A DNA stretch of 64,000 nucleotides, from positions 40,081 through 104,080 of the forward strand of contig JAGWXT010000006.1 of the NCBI GenBank assembly GCA_018969715.1, written 5' to 3'. The position numbers were made by a program, and so were the translations under genes. How positions within the stretch are numbered: the stretch's first letter is position 1; the number at the start of each line of letters is the position of its first letter. Positions 56,083 to 64,000 of this stretch are shown one piece after another. The notes under the pieces are model-generated. The model was given only the letters and a program-made list of their open reading frames with translations. It searched no databases and was not told where the DNA came from. This stretch comes from Actinomycetales bacterium. Its GTDB lineage: Bacteria > Actinomycetota > Actinomycetes > S36-B12 > UBA5976.

Positions 56083-56469
56083 ATGGCACGACTGACCACG
56101 GATGAACTGCTTGACGCCTTCAAGGAGATGACTCTGATCGAGTTGTCCGAGTTCGTCGGCAAGTTCGAGGAGACCTTCGGCGTGACGGCCGCCGCCCCAG
56201 TTGCGGTTGCGGTTGCCCCGGCAGCCGGCGGGGTCGCCGAGGCCCCCGCGGAGGAGCAGGATGAATTCGATGTCATCCTCGAGTCCGGTGGCGAGAAGAA
56301 GATCCAGGTCATCAAGGAGGTGCGCACCCTCACCAACCTGGGCCTGAAGGAGGCCAAGGACCTGGTGGAGGCAGCCCCGAAGCCTGTCCTTGAGAAGGTG
56401 GACAAGGAGAAGGCTGAGAAGGCCAAGGAGGTCCTTGAGGCCGCCGGCGCCACCGTCAGCCTCAAGTAG
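56083..56469 (+). CDS. rplL: 50S ribosomal protein L7/L12
   Basis: [34 protein letters not shown]..., [29 protein letters not shown]. Confidence 0.98.
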   Translation: MARLTTDELLDAFKEMTLIELSEFVGKFEETFGVTAAAPVAVAVAPAAGGVAEAPAEEQDEFDVILESGGEKKIQVIKEVRTLTNLGLKEAKDLVEAAPKPVLEKVDKEKAEKAKEVLEAAGATVSLK

Positions 56470-56585
56470 TCCGCCCGATGTGGGGGCCTGGGTCCCGGCG
56501 CGGCTGATCCAGGCCCGCCGGGCCGCCGTTTGAGTCACCCGCTGCCCACGAAGTCCCCCGGTGGTGTGGCTGGTTTCCCCCGACG

Positions 56586-56591
56586 TATGCT
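56586..56591 (+). promoter_or_regulatory. -10 element TATGCT of candidate rpoB promoter
   Basis: GACGTATGCTTATCCC in rplL-rpoB gap; TANNNT. Confidence 0.4.
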
Positions 56592-56612
56592 TATCCCTTG
56601 CGCCACTGTCCG

Positions 56613-56637
56613 AAGCCCCCCTTACGCCGGGGGCCTT
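56613..56637 (+). terminator. Attenuator-like hairpin between rplL and rpoB
   Basis: AAGCCCCC-CTTACGCC-GGGGG(C)CTT stem with one bulge, no U-tract. Confidence 0.45.
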
Positions 56638-56683
56638 CGTCGTGCGCCCGACCAGCCCGCGCCGCCGGAAGGACAAGGTCCTC

Positions 56684-59600
56684 TTGACCGCTACCGCCTA
56701 CAGCCCGCTGCCCGCCTTCACCCACGAACAGGATCGGCCGCCCCAGCCCCGCCCTCGACTGTCCTTCGGCACCATCACCGAGCCGATTGAGTTGCCCGAC
56801 CTGCTCGCCCTGCAACTGCGCTCCTTCGAGTGGTTGGTGGGGGCGCCGGCTTGGCGTGAGCGGGTGATGGCGGCCATGGCCGCCGGGCGGACGGACATCC
56901 CCATGGCGTCGGGGCTGGAGGAGGTCTTCGAGGAGGTCAGCCCGATCGAGGACGTCTCCGGCAGCATGTCGCTGACCTTCAGCGACCATCGGTTCGACGA
57001 TGTGAAGTACACCGTCGAGCAGTGCCGGGAGAAGGATCTCACCTACGCCGCCCCCCTGTTCGTCACCGCGGAGTTCACCAACAACGAGACGGGTGAGATC
57101 AAGAGCCAGACCGTCTTCATGGGCGACTTCCCCCTGATGACCGACCGGGGCACGTTCATCATCAACGGCACCGAACGGGTTGTTGTCTCCCAACTGATCC
57201 GTTCACCGGGGGTCTACTTCGAACGGCAGGACGACCGGACAGCCGAGCGCGATGTGGTCTCCGCAAAGATCATCCCCGGTCGCGGCGCGTGGCTGGAATT
57301 CGAGATCGACAAGAAGGATCTCGTTGCGGTGCGCATCGACCGCAAGCGCAAGCAGCCGTTCAGTGTGCTGTTGAAGGCGTTCGGCATGACCGCCGACGAG
57401 ATCCGCGAGCGCTTCGGATACTCCGAACTCGCAATGGCGACGCTGGAGAAGGATCACACCACCACGCAGGATGAGGCGCTCCTCGACATCTACCGCAAGA
57501 TCCGCCCCGGCGAACCCCCCACGCTGGAGAGTGCCCGCAACACCCTCGAAGGCTTCTACCGCAACCCGAAGCGCTACGACCTCGCAAAGGTCGGTCGCTA
57601 CAAGGTCAATAAGAAGCTCGGCCTCGACCTGCCACTTGATGCCTCAACTCTCACCCTTGCGGACATCGTTGCCACCGTCGACTACCTCATCCGGCTGCAG
57701 GCCGGTGAGCCGACCATGTCGACCCCGCGGGGCAGTGTTCCGGTGGAAGCTGATGACATCGACCATTTCGGCAATCGGCGGCTGCGGACAGTCGGTGAGT
57801 TGATCCAGAGCCAGTTGCGGACGGGCTTGACCCGCATGGAGCGCGTCGTCCGCGAGCGCATGACCACGCAGGATGTCGAGGCGATCACGCCGCAGACGCT
57901 CATCAACATTCGACCGGTCGTTGCCTCCATGAAGGAGTTCTTCGGCACCAGCCAGTTGTCCCAGTTCATGGACCAGACGAATCCCCTGGCCGGGCTCACC
58001 CACAAGCGTCGGCTTTCCGCCCTTGGCCCCGGGGGGCTGTCGCGAGAGCGGGCAGGCTTCGAGGTGCGTGATGTCCACCCCTCCCACTACGGCCGCATGT
58101 GCCCGATTGAGACCCCGGAGGGCCCCAATATCGGGCTGATCGGATCCCTGTCGTCCTTCGCCCGCGTCAACGAATTCGGCTTCGTCGAGACCCCTTACCG
58201 CAATGTCGTCGACGGTCGCGTCACCGACGAGATCGTCTACGTCACCGCCGACGCCGAGGACTCCCACGTGATCGCTCAGGCGAATGCCCGGCTCAACGCC
58301 GATGGCACCTTCGCTGAGCCGCGGGTGCTCGTCCGCCGACGCGGGGGCGAGGTCGACTACGTGGAGCCGGTAGAGGTGGACTTCATGGACGTCTCACCGC
58401 GTCAGGTGTGGTCGGTTGCAACGGCAATGATCCCCTTCCTTGAGCACGATGACGCCAACCGAGCGCTGATGGGGTCGAATATGCAGCGCCAGGCGGTGCC
58501 GCTGGTCCGCCCGGAGGCCCCCTTTGTTGGCACTGGGATCGAGTACCGCGCCGCACTCGACGCCGGTGATGTGGTCGTCGCGCAGCGGGGCGGAACAGTC
58601 GTGTCGGTGAGCGCCGATGAGGTCCGAATCGCCGAGGATGACGAAGTCGAGCGCTCCTATCACGTGAGTAAGTTCCGGCGCTCGAATCAGGGCACGGCCT
58701 ACAACCAGCGCCCCCTCGTCAGCGAGGGCCAGCAGGTGGTTGCCGGCCAGGTGCTCGCCGATGGCCCCAGCACGGATCAGGGGGAGCTGGCGCTCGGACG
58801 CAACCTGCTGGTGGCTTTCATGCCCTGGGAGGGTCACAACTTCGAGGATGCGATCATCCTCAGCCAGCGGCTCGTTGCCGAGGACGTCCTGAGCTCCATC
58901 CACATCGAGGAGCATGAGGTCGATGCCCGGGACACCAAGTTGGGACCCGAGGAGATCACCCGGGACCTCCCGAATGTTGCGGACGAGATCCTCGCGGACC
59001 TCGATGAGCGCGGCATCATCCGCATCGGGGCGGAGGTTCAGCCCGGCGACATCCTCGTCGGCAAGGTCACGCCCAAGGGCGAGACCGAGCTGACGCCGGA
59101 GGAGCGACTGCTGCGGGCGATCTTCGGAGAGAAGGCGCGCGAGGTCCGTGACACCTCCCTGAAGGTGCCGCACGGTGAGAGCGGGACCGTGATCGGGGTG
59201 CGCGTCTTCGACCGGGAGAACGGCGATGAGCTGCCGCCCGGAGTCAATTCCGTGGTCCGAGTCTTTCTCGCCCAGAAGCGCAAGATCACCGAGGGTGACA
59301 AGCTCGCCGGACGGCACGGAAACAAGGGCGTGATCGCACGCATCCTGCCGGTCGAGGACATGCCCTTCCTCCCCGATGGCACTCCCGTTGACATCGTGCT
59401 CAACCCCCTCGGCGTGCCTGGCCGGATGAACATCGGGCAGATCCTCGAGACGCACCTGGGGTGGATTGCAGCCGCAGGCACCGATGTCTCCGATGACGCT
59501 GCGTGGGCCGGCGATCTGCCGCCGGCGATGCGCCGAATCGAGCCGCGGTCGAATCTTGCGACACCGGTCTTCGATGGCGCCAGTGAGGAGCACATCACGG

Positions 59601-60172
59601 GCCTGCTTGGTGCCACGCGCCCTGGCACGGATGGGCAGCGGCAGGTGGGCTCGGATGGCAAGGCGGTCCTATTCGATGGCCGATCCGGGGAGCCCTTCCC
59701 CGCGCCGGTCAGCGTGGGCTACATCTACATCCTGAAGCTGCTCCACCTGGTGGATGACAAGATCCATGCCCGGTCCACCGGTCCGTACTCGATGATCACC
59801 CAGCAGCCACTGGGCGGCAAGGCTCAGTTCGGCGGGCAGCGCTTCGGCGAGATGGAGGTCTGGGCGCTGGAGGCCTATGGCGCGGCCTACGCCCTGCAGG
59901 AATTGCTCACGATCAAGTCCGACGATGTCCTCGGTCGAGTGCGGGTCTACGAAGCCATCGTCAAGGGGGAGAACATCCCTGAGCCGGGGATCCCCGAGTC
60001 ATTCAAGGTCCTGGTCAAGGAGATGCAGTCGCTCTGTCTCAACGTCGAGGTCCTCTCTGCTGACGGCCAGACAATTGAGATGCGCGACAACGATGAGGAG
60101 ATCTTCCGAACTGCCGAGGAACTCGGTATCGACCTGTCCCGGCGTGAGCCGGCAAGCGTGGAAGAGGTCTGA
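56684..60172 (+). CDS. rpoB: DNA-directed RNA polymerase subunit beta
   Basis: [28 protein letters not shown]..., [39 protein letters not shown]. Start chosen at TTG after GGAAGGAC; GTG 56642 is an alternative; ORF track start 56561 lies upstream of the putative promoter. Confidence 0.95.
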   Translation: MTATAYSPLPAFTHEQDRPPQPRPRLSFGTITEPIELPDLLALQLRSFEWLVGAPAWRERVMAAMAAGRTDIPMASGLEEVFEEVSPIEDVSGSMSLTFSDHRFDDVKYTVEQCREKDLTYAAPLFVTAEFTNNETGEIKSQTVFMGDFPLMTDRGTFIINGTERVVVSQLIRSPGVYFERQDDRTAERDVVSAKIIPGRGAWLEFEIDKKDLVAVRIDRKRKQPFSVLLKAFGMTADEIRERFGYSELAMATLEKDHTTTQDEALLDIYRKIRPGEPPTLESARNTLEGFYRNPKRYDLAKVGRYKVNKKLGLDLPLDASTLTLADIVATVDYLIRLQAGEPTMSTPRGSVPVEADDIDHFGNRRLRTVGELIQSQLRTGLTRMERVVRERMTTQDVEAITPQTLINIRPVVASMKEFFGTSQLSQFMDQTNPLAGLTHKRRLSALGPGGLSRERAGFEVRDVHPSHYGRMCPIETPEGPNIGLIGSLSSFARVNEFGFVETPYRNVVDGRVTDEIVYVTADAEDSHVIAQANARLNADGTFAEPRVLVRRRGGEVDYVEPVEVDFMDVSPRQVWSVATAMIPFLEHDDANRALMGSNMQRQAVPLVRPEAPFVGTGIEYRAALDAGDVVVAQRGGTVVSVSADEVRIAEDDEVERSYHVSKFRRSNQGTAYNQRPLVSEGQQVVAGQVLADGPSTDQGELALGRNLLVAFMPWEGHNFEDAIILSQRLVAEDVLSSIHIEEHEVDARDTKLGPEEITRDLPNVADEILADLDERGIIRIGAEVQPGDILVGKVTPKGETELTPEERLLRAIFGEKAREVRDTSLKVPHGESGTVIGVRVFDRENGDELPPGVNSVVRVFLAQKRKITEGDKLAGRHGNKGVIARILPVEDMPFLPDGTPVDIVLNPLGVPGRMNIGQILETHLGWIAAAGTDVSDDAAWAGDLPPAMRRIEPRSNLATPVFDGASEEHITGLLGATRPGTDGQRQVGSDGKAVLFDGRSGEPFPAPVSVGYIYILKLLHLVDDKIHARSTGPYSMITQQPLGGKAQFGGQRFGEMEVWALEAYGAAYALQELLTIKSDDVLGRVRVYEAIVKGENIPEPGIPESFKVLVKEMQSLCLNVEVLSADGQTIEMRDNDEEIFRTAEELGIDLSRREPASVEEV

Positions 60173-60175
60173 GCG

Positions 60176-63100
60176 ATGCTGGATGCGAACTTCTTCGACG
60201 AACTGCGGATCGGCCTGGCTAGCGCAGATGACATCCGGCAGTGGTCGCATGGTGAGGTGAAGAAGCCCGAAACCATCAACTACCGAACCCTCAAGCCGGA
60301 GAAGGACGGCCTGTTCTGCGAGAAGATCTTCGGGCCCACTCGGGATTGGGAGTGCTACTGCGGCAAGTACAAGCGAGTGCGCTTCAAGGGCATCATCTGT
60401 GAGCGCTGCGGCGTCGAGGTGACGCGAGCGAAGGTCCGACGGGAGCGCATGGGCCATATCGAATTGGCGGCTCCCGTCACCCACATCTGGTACTTCAAGG
60501 GGGTTCCCAGTCGGCTGGGGTACCTGCTCGACCTGGCACCGAAGGATCTTGAGAAGGTCATCTACTTCGCTGCCAACATGATCTATGAGGTGGACGACGA
60601 GGCACGGCATGAGGACCTGCCGGGCCTGGAGCGGTCACTGGCCAAGGACAAGAAGGTCATCGCTGGCAAGCGCGATGCCGATATCGAGGCGCGTGCCCAG
60701 CGGCTGGAGACCGATCTCGCCGAACTCGAGGCAGAGGGAGCCAAGAGCGATGTCCGGCGACGGGTGAAGGAGTCGGGCGAGCGGGAGATGGCGGCGATCC
60801 GTCGGCGCGCCGATGCCGAGATCGACCGTCTGGATCGCGTCTTCGACCGCTTTCGGACGCTGAAGGTGCAGGACCTCGAGGGCGATGAGATGCTCTACCG
60901 CCAGCTGCGAGATCGCTATGGGCGCTACTTCCGGGGCGGCATGGGCGCGGACGCCATCAAGCAGCGACTGGCGCGATTCGACCTTGATGCCGAGGCCGCG
61001 CTGCTGCTGGAGGTCGTCGCAACCGGCAAGGGCCAGCGCAAGGCGCGGGCCCTGAAGCGGTTGCGCGTCATCAACGCCTTTCGCACCACCGGCGCCTCGC
61101 CGGAGTCACTTGTCCTCGATGTGGTGCCGGTCATCCCACCCGACCTCCGCCCGATGGTGCAACTGGACGGCGGCCGTTTCGCGACCAGCGACCTCAATGA
61201 TCTGTACCGGCGGGTGATCAACCGCAATAACCGGCTGAAGCGACTGCTCGACCTCGGTGCACCCGAGATCATCGTCAACAACGAGCGGCGGATGCTGCAG
61301 GAGGCCGTCGATGCCCTGTTCGACAACGGCCGTCGCGGCCGTCCGGTGACTGGACCCGCGAACCGGCCCCTGAAGTCCCTTTCGGACATGCTCAAGGGCA
61401 AGCAGGGACGGTTCCGGCAGAACCTGCTAGGCAAGCGTGTGGACTACTCGGGTCGATCGGTGATCGTTGTGGGCCCGCAGCTCAAGTTGCATCAGGCCGG
61501 ACTACCAAAGCAGATGGCCCTCGAGCTGTTCAAGCCGTTCGTCATGAAGCGGCTGGTGGACCTCAACCATGCCCAGAACATCAAGTCAGCCAAGCGTATG
61601 GTTGAGCGCTCCCGCCCGGTCGTGTGGGACGTCCTCGAGGAGGTCATCCACGAGCACCCCGTGCTGCTAAACCGTGCGCCGACACTGCACCGACTGGGCA
61701 TTCAGGCCTTCGAGCCACTGCTGATCGAGGGCAAGGCGATCCAGATCCACCCGTTGGTGTGCACGGCATTCAATGCGGACTTCGATGGTGACCAGATGGC
61801 TGTCCACGTTCCACTCTCCGCCGAGGCACAGGCGGAGGCCCGGGTGCTGATGCTGTCGAGCAACAACATCCTGTCGCCGGCAAGTGGTCGACCGATCACG
61901 ACCCCGACGCAGGACATGGTGCTTGGCATCTACTACCTCACCCGCGAGGCGCGGGAGCCCGGTACTCCCGGGTTGTCCGAGGTGCCGCCCGCCTTCACCT
62001 CCATGGCGGAGGCGCTGATGGCCAAGGACGCGGGGCTGATCGCGGTCGGCACTCCGGTGCGAATTCGGCTGACCTGCCTTGCCCCGCCCACGGGTACCCC
62101 GCTGCCGGAGGGCTGGCAGCCAGGTGACGAGGTGCTCGTCACCACGACCCTGGGTCGCGCGCTCGTGAACGCGGCACTCCCGGCTGACTTCCCCTATGTC
62201 AACTGGCTCGTCGGCAAGAGGCAGCTGGGTGAGCTGGTCAACCTCCTGACCGAGCGCTATCCGAAGGCGATGGTTGCCGCAACCCTCGACGAACTCAAGG
62301 ACCTCGGCTTCTACTGGGCCACTCGAGCGGGGGTGACCATCTCGATCGAGGACATCGTCACACCGCCGAACAAGGATGAACTGCTGCGCGCAGCAGAGGA
62401 CTCCGCGGACAAGGTCGCCCGCTCCTATGCGCGGGGTCTGATCTCCGATGAGGAGCGCCGCCAGGAGCTCATCGACATCTGGACGAAGGCAACGGAGTCA
62501 ATCGCCACGGCCATGGAGGAGAACTTCGCGCCAACGAACCCGCTGTTCGTGCTCGCGCACTCGGGTGCCCGCGGAAACCTCATGCAGATCCGCCAGTTGG
62601 CTGGTATGCGGGGGCTGGTGTCGAATCCCAAGGGGGAGATCATCCCCAGACCGATCAAGTCCAACTTCCGGGAAGGGCTGTCGGTGCTGGAGTACTTCAT
62701 CTCCACGCATGGTGCACGCAAGGGATTGGCCGATACGGCGCTGCGCACCGCTGACTCCGGATACCTCACTCGGCGACTGGTCGACGTCGCTCAGGATGTC
62801 ATCGTCCGGGAGGAAGACTGCGGTACCGACCGCGGGATCAGTATCCCGATCGCGCAGACGATCAACAGTGAATTGATGCCGCTGGATGCAGTCGAGACAT
62901 CCGTGGTCAGCCGCGCGCTGGCCGAGGACATCAGTACTGAGGGCGGCGTCGTGGCTGCTGGGACGATCGTCACCCTCCCGCTGGTGGACCAGCTGGTGGC
63001 GGCGGGCGTCGGCGAGATACGAGTGCGGTCGGTGCTGACCTGTGAGAGCCGCACCGGTACGTGCGCCATGTGCTACGGCCACTCACTGGCAACTGGGGCG

Positions 63101-64000
63101 ATCGTCGATGTCGGCGAGGCGGTCGGTATCGTCGCGGCCCAGTCCATCGGGGAGCCGGGCACCCAGTTGACCATGCGGACCTTCCACACCGGAGGGGTGG
63201 CCGGCGACGACATCACCCATGGCCTCCCGCGCGTCGTCGAGCTGTTCGAGGCGCGCACACCCAAGGGAGTTGCGCTCATCAGTGAGGCGACCGGGCGGAT
63301 CTCAGTTGAGGAGAACGATCGCGAGCGCAGGATCACCATCACCCCTGACGACGGCTCACCTGAAATCACCCACAAGGTCTCCAAGCGGGCGGTGCTCACC
63401 GTCGATGAAGGTGCACACGTCGAGGTGGGACAGCAGGTCACGCGAGGCGTGGTTGATCCCAAGGACATCCTCCGCCTCAAGGGCCAGCGGGCCGTCCAGC
63501 TGCATCTGGTCGATCAGGTGCAGGAGGTCTATCGCGCGCAAGGTGTGTCGATCCACGACAAGCACATTGAGGTGATCGTCCGGCAGATGCTGCGCCGAGT
63601 GACGATCCTTGATGAGATCGGGGACACCACCTTCCTGCCCGGCGAATTGATCGACCGACTGGCGTTCGAGACCGAGAATCGACGGATCGTCACCGAAGGT
63701 GGACGGCCGGCAACTGGCCGGCCGATGCTCATGGGCATCACCAAGGCCTCGCTGGCAACCGAGTCCTGGCTATCCGCGGCATCCTTCCAGGAGACCACGC
63801 GCGTGCTCACCGAGGCAGCGATCCATGGTCGCAGTGACCCCTTGCTGGGACTGAAGGAGAATGTCATCCTCGGCAAGCTCATCCCGGCTGGAACTGGCCT
63901 CGGTCGCTACCGTCATGTCGCCGTCCAGCCGACTGAGGAGGCGAAGGCGGCGATGTACGCATCCTTGGTGGGCTACGACGACCTCGACTATGCCGCCTTC
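60176..64000 (+). CDS. rpoC: DNA-directed RNA polymerase subunit beta' (partial, runs off the right edge)
   Basis: [70 protein letters not shown]. Confidence 0.97.
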   Translation, partial: MLDANFFDELRIGLASADDIRQWSHGEVKKPETINYRTLKPEKDGLFCEKIFGPTRDWECYCGKYKRVRFKGIICERCGVEVTRAKVRRERMGHIELAAPVTHIWYFKGVPSRLGYLLDLAPKDLEKVIYFAANMIYEVDDEARHEDLPGLERSLAKDKKVIAGKRDADIEARAQRLETDLAELEAEGAKSDVRRRVKESGEREMAAIRRRADAEIDRLDRVFDRFRTLKVQDLEGDEMLYRQLRDRYGRYFRGGMGADAIKQRLARFDLDAEAALLLEVVATGKGQRKARALKRLRVINAFRTTGASPESLVLDVVPVIPPDLRPMVQLDGGRFATSDLNDLYRRVINRNNRLKRLLDLGAPEIIVNNERRMLQEAVDALFDNGRRGRPVTGPANRPLKSLSDMLKGKQGRFRQNLLGKRVDYSGRSVIVVGPQLKLHQAGLPKQMALELFKPFVMKRLVDLNHAQNIKSAKRMVERSRPVVWDVLEEVIHEHPVLLNRAPTLHRLGIQAFEPLLIEGKAIQIHPLVCTAFNADFDGDQMAVHVPLSAEAQAEARVLMLSSNNILSPASGRPITTPTQDMVLGIYYLTREAREPGTPGLSEVPPAFTSMAEALMAKDAGLIAVGTPVRIRLTCLAPPTGTPLPEGWQPGDEVLVTTTLGRALVNAALPADFPYVNWLVGKRQLGELVNLLTERYPKAMVAATLDELKDLGFYWATRAGVTISIEDIVTPPNKDELLRAAEDSADKVARSYARGLISDEERRQELIDIWTKATESIATAMEENFAPTNPLFVLAHSGARGNLMQIRQLAGMRGLVSNPKGEIIPRPIKSNFREGLSVLEYFISTHGARKGLADTALRTADSGYLTRRLVDVAQDVIVREEDCGTDRGISIPIAQTINSELMPLDAVETSVVSRALAEDISTEGGVVAAGTIVTLPLVDQLVAAGVGEIRVRSVLTCESRTGTCAMCYGHSLATGAIVDVGEAVGIVAAQSIGEPGTQLTMRTFHTGGVAGDDITHGLPRVVELFEARTPKGVALISEATGRISVEENDRERRITITPDDGSPEITHKVSKRAVLTVDEGAHVEVGQQVTRGVVDPKDILRLKGQRAVQLHLVDQVQEVYRAQGVSIHDKHIEVIVRQMLRRVTILDEIGDTTFLPGELIDRLAFETENRRIVTEGGRPATGRPMLMGITKASLATESWLSAASFQETTRVLTEAAIHGRSDPLLGLKENVILGKLIPAGTGLGRYRHVAVQPTEEAKAAMYASLVGYDDLDYAAF

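Noticed and set aside
57943-58080. Possible rifampicin-resistance allele or intein in rpoB
   Set aside because: The core reads [30 protein letters not shown], with the key S, D, H and S positions as in sensitive enzymes; no intein insertion in rpoB or the visible part of rpoC.
58394-59593. 399-aa minus-strand ORF inside rpoB, and similar long antisense ORFs (15961..17433, 18065..19597, 4238..5644, 47706..48869)
   Set aside because: All lie opposite strongly supported coding genes; expected from GC-rich codon third-position bias.

Overview
This is a contiguous 64-kb chromosomal window from a high-GC bacterium. The rpoB/rpoC, rplJL, NusG and SecE types and the TANNNT -10 elements suggest Actinomycetota (inference). 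I saw no mobile element, CRISPR array, rRNA or tRNA. Left to right it contains: an iron/2-AEP-type ABC transporter fragment and regulator; a divergent pair of long-type isocitrate dehydrogenase and MetY; a sugar-acid catabolic island of about 13 kb (two MR/MLE dehydratases, GntR regulator, RbsBAC-like ABC transporter, lactonase, DHDPS-family enzyme, KDG kinase, KDPG aldolase, SDR, an unassigned TIM-barrel-like protein and a KGSADH-like aldehyde dehydrogenase); a housekeeping/accessory stretch (Bcp, DUF192, sigma factor, VWA, two HDAC-family amidohydrolases, Abhydrolase_9/LppM-like pair, MFS, TauE, CorA, 5'-nucleotidase); a glycoconjugate-type cluster with an Rv1747-like FHA-ABC exporter between two sugar C-methyltransferases; an arsenic divergon (aquaporin / ArsR-phosphatase fusion / ArsC); a TetR-MMPL pair; and secE-nusG-rplK-rplA-rplJ-rplL-rpoB-rpoC. 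The observations I rate highest are: (1) a repeated leaderless-promoter arrangement, TAG(G/C)NT followed by 5-8 nt and then ATG/GTG, at about a dozen genes; (2) a candidate unannotated structured ncRNA of about 245 nt on the minus strand ending in a perfect 16-bp intrinsic terminator (20877-21121); (3) near-identical tandem repeats (ACCGGAATGACGAGA / ACCGGATTGACGAGACCC) in both intergenic regions flanking rplJ; (4) a window-wide habit of short tandem repeats of 9-30 bp at gene junctions, including one that triplicates a stop/start overlap. All calls come from reading the sequence. No database search was run.
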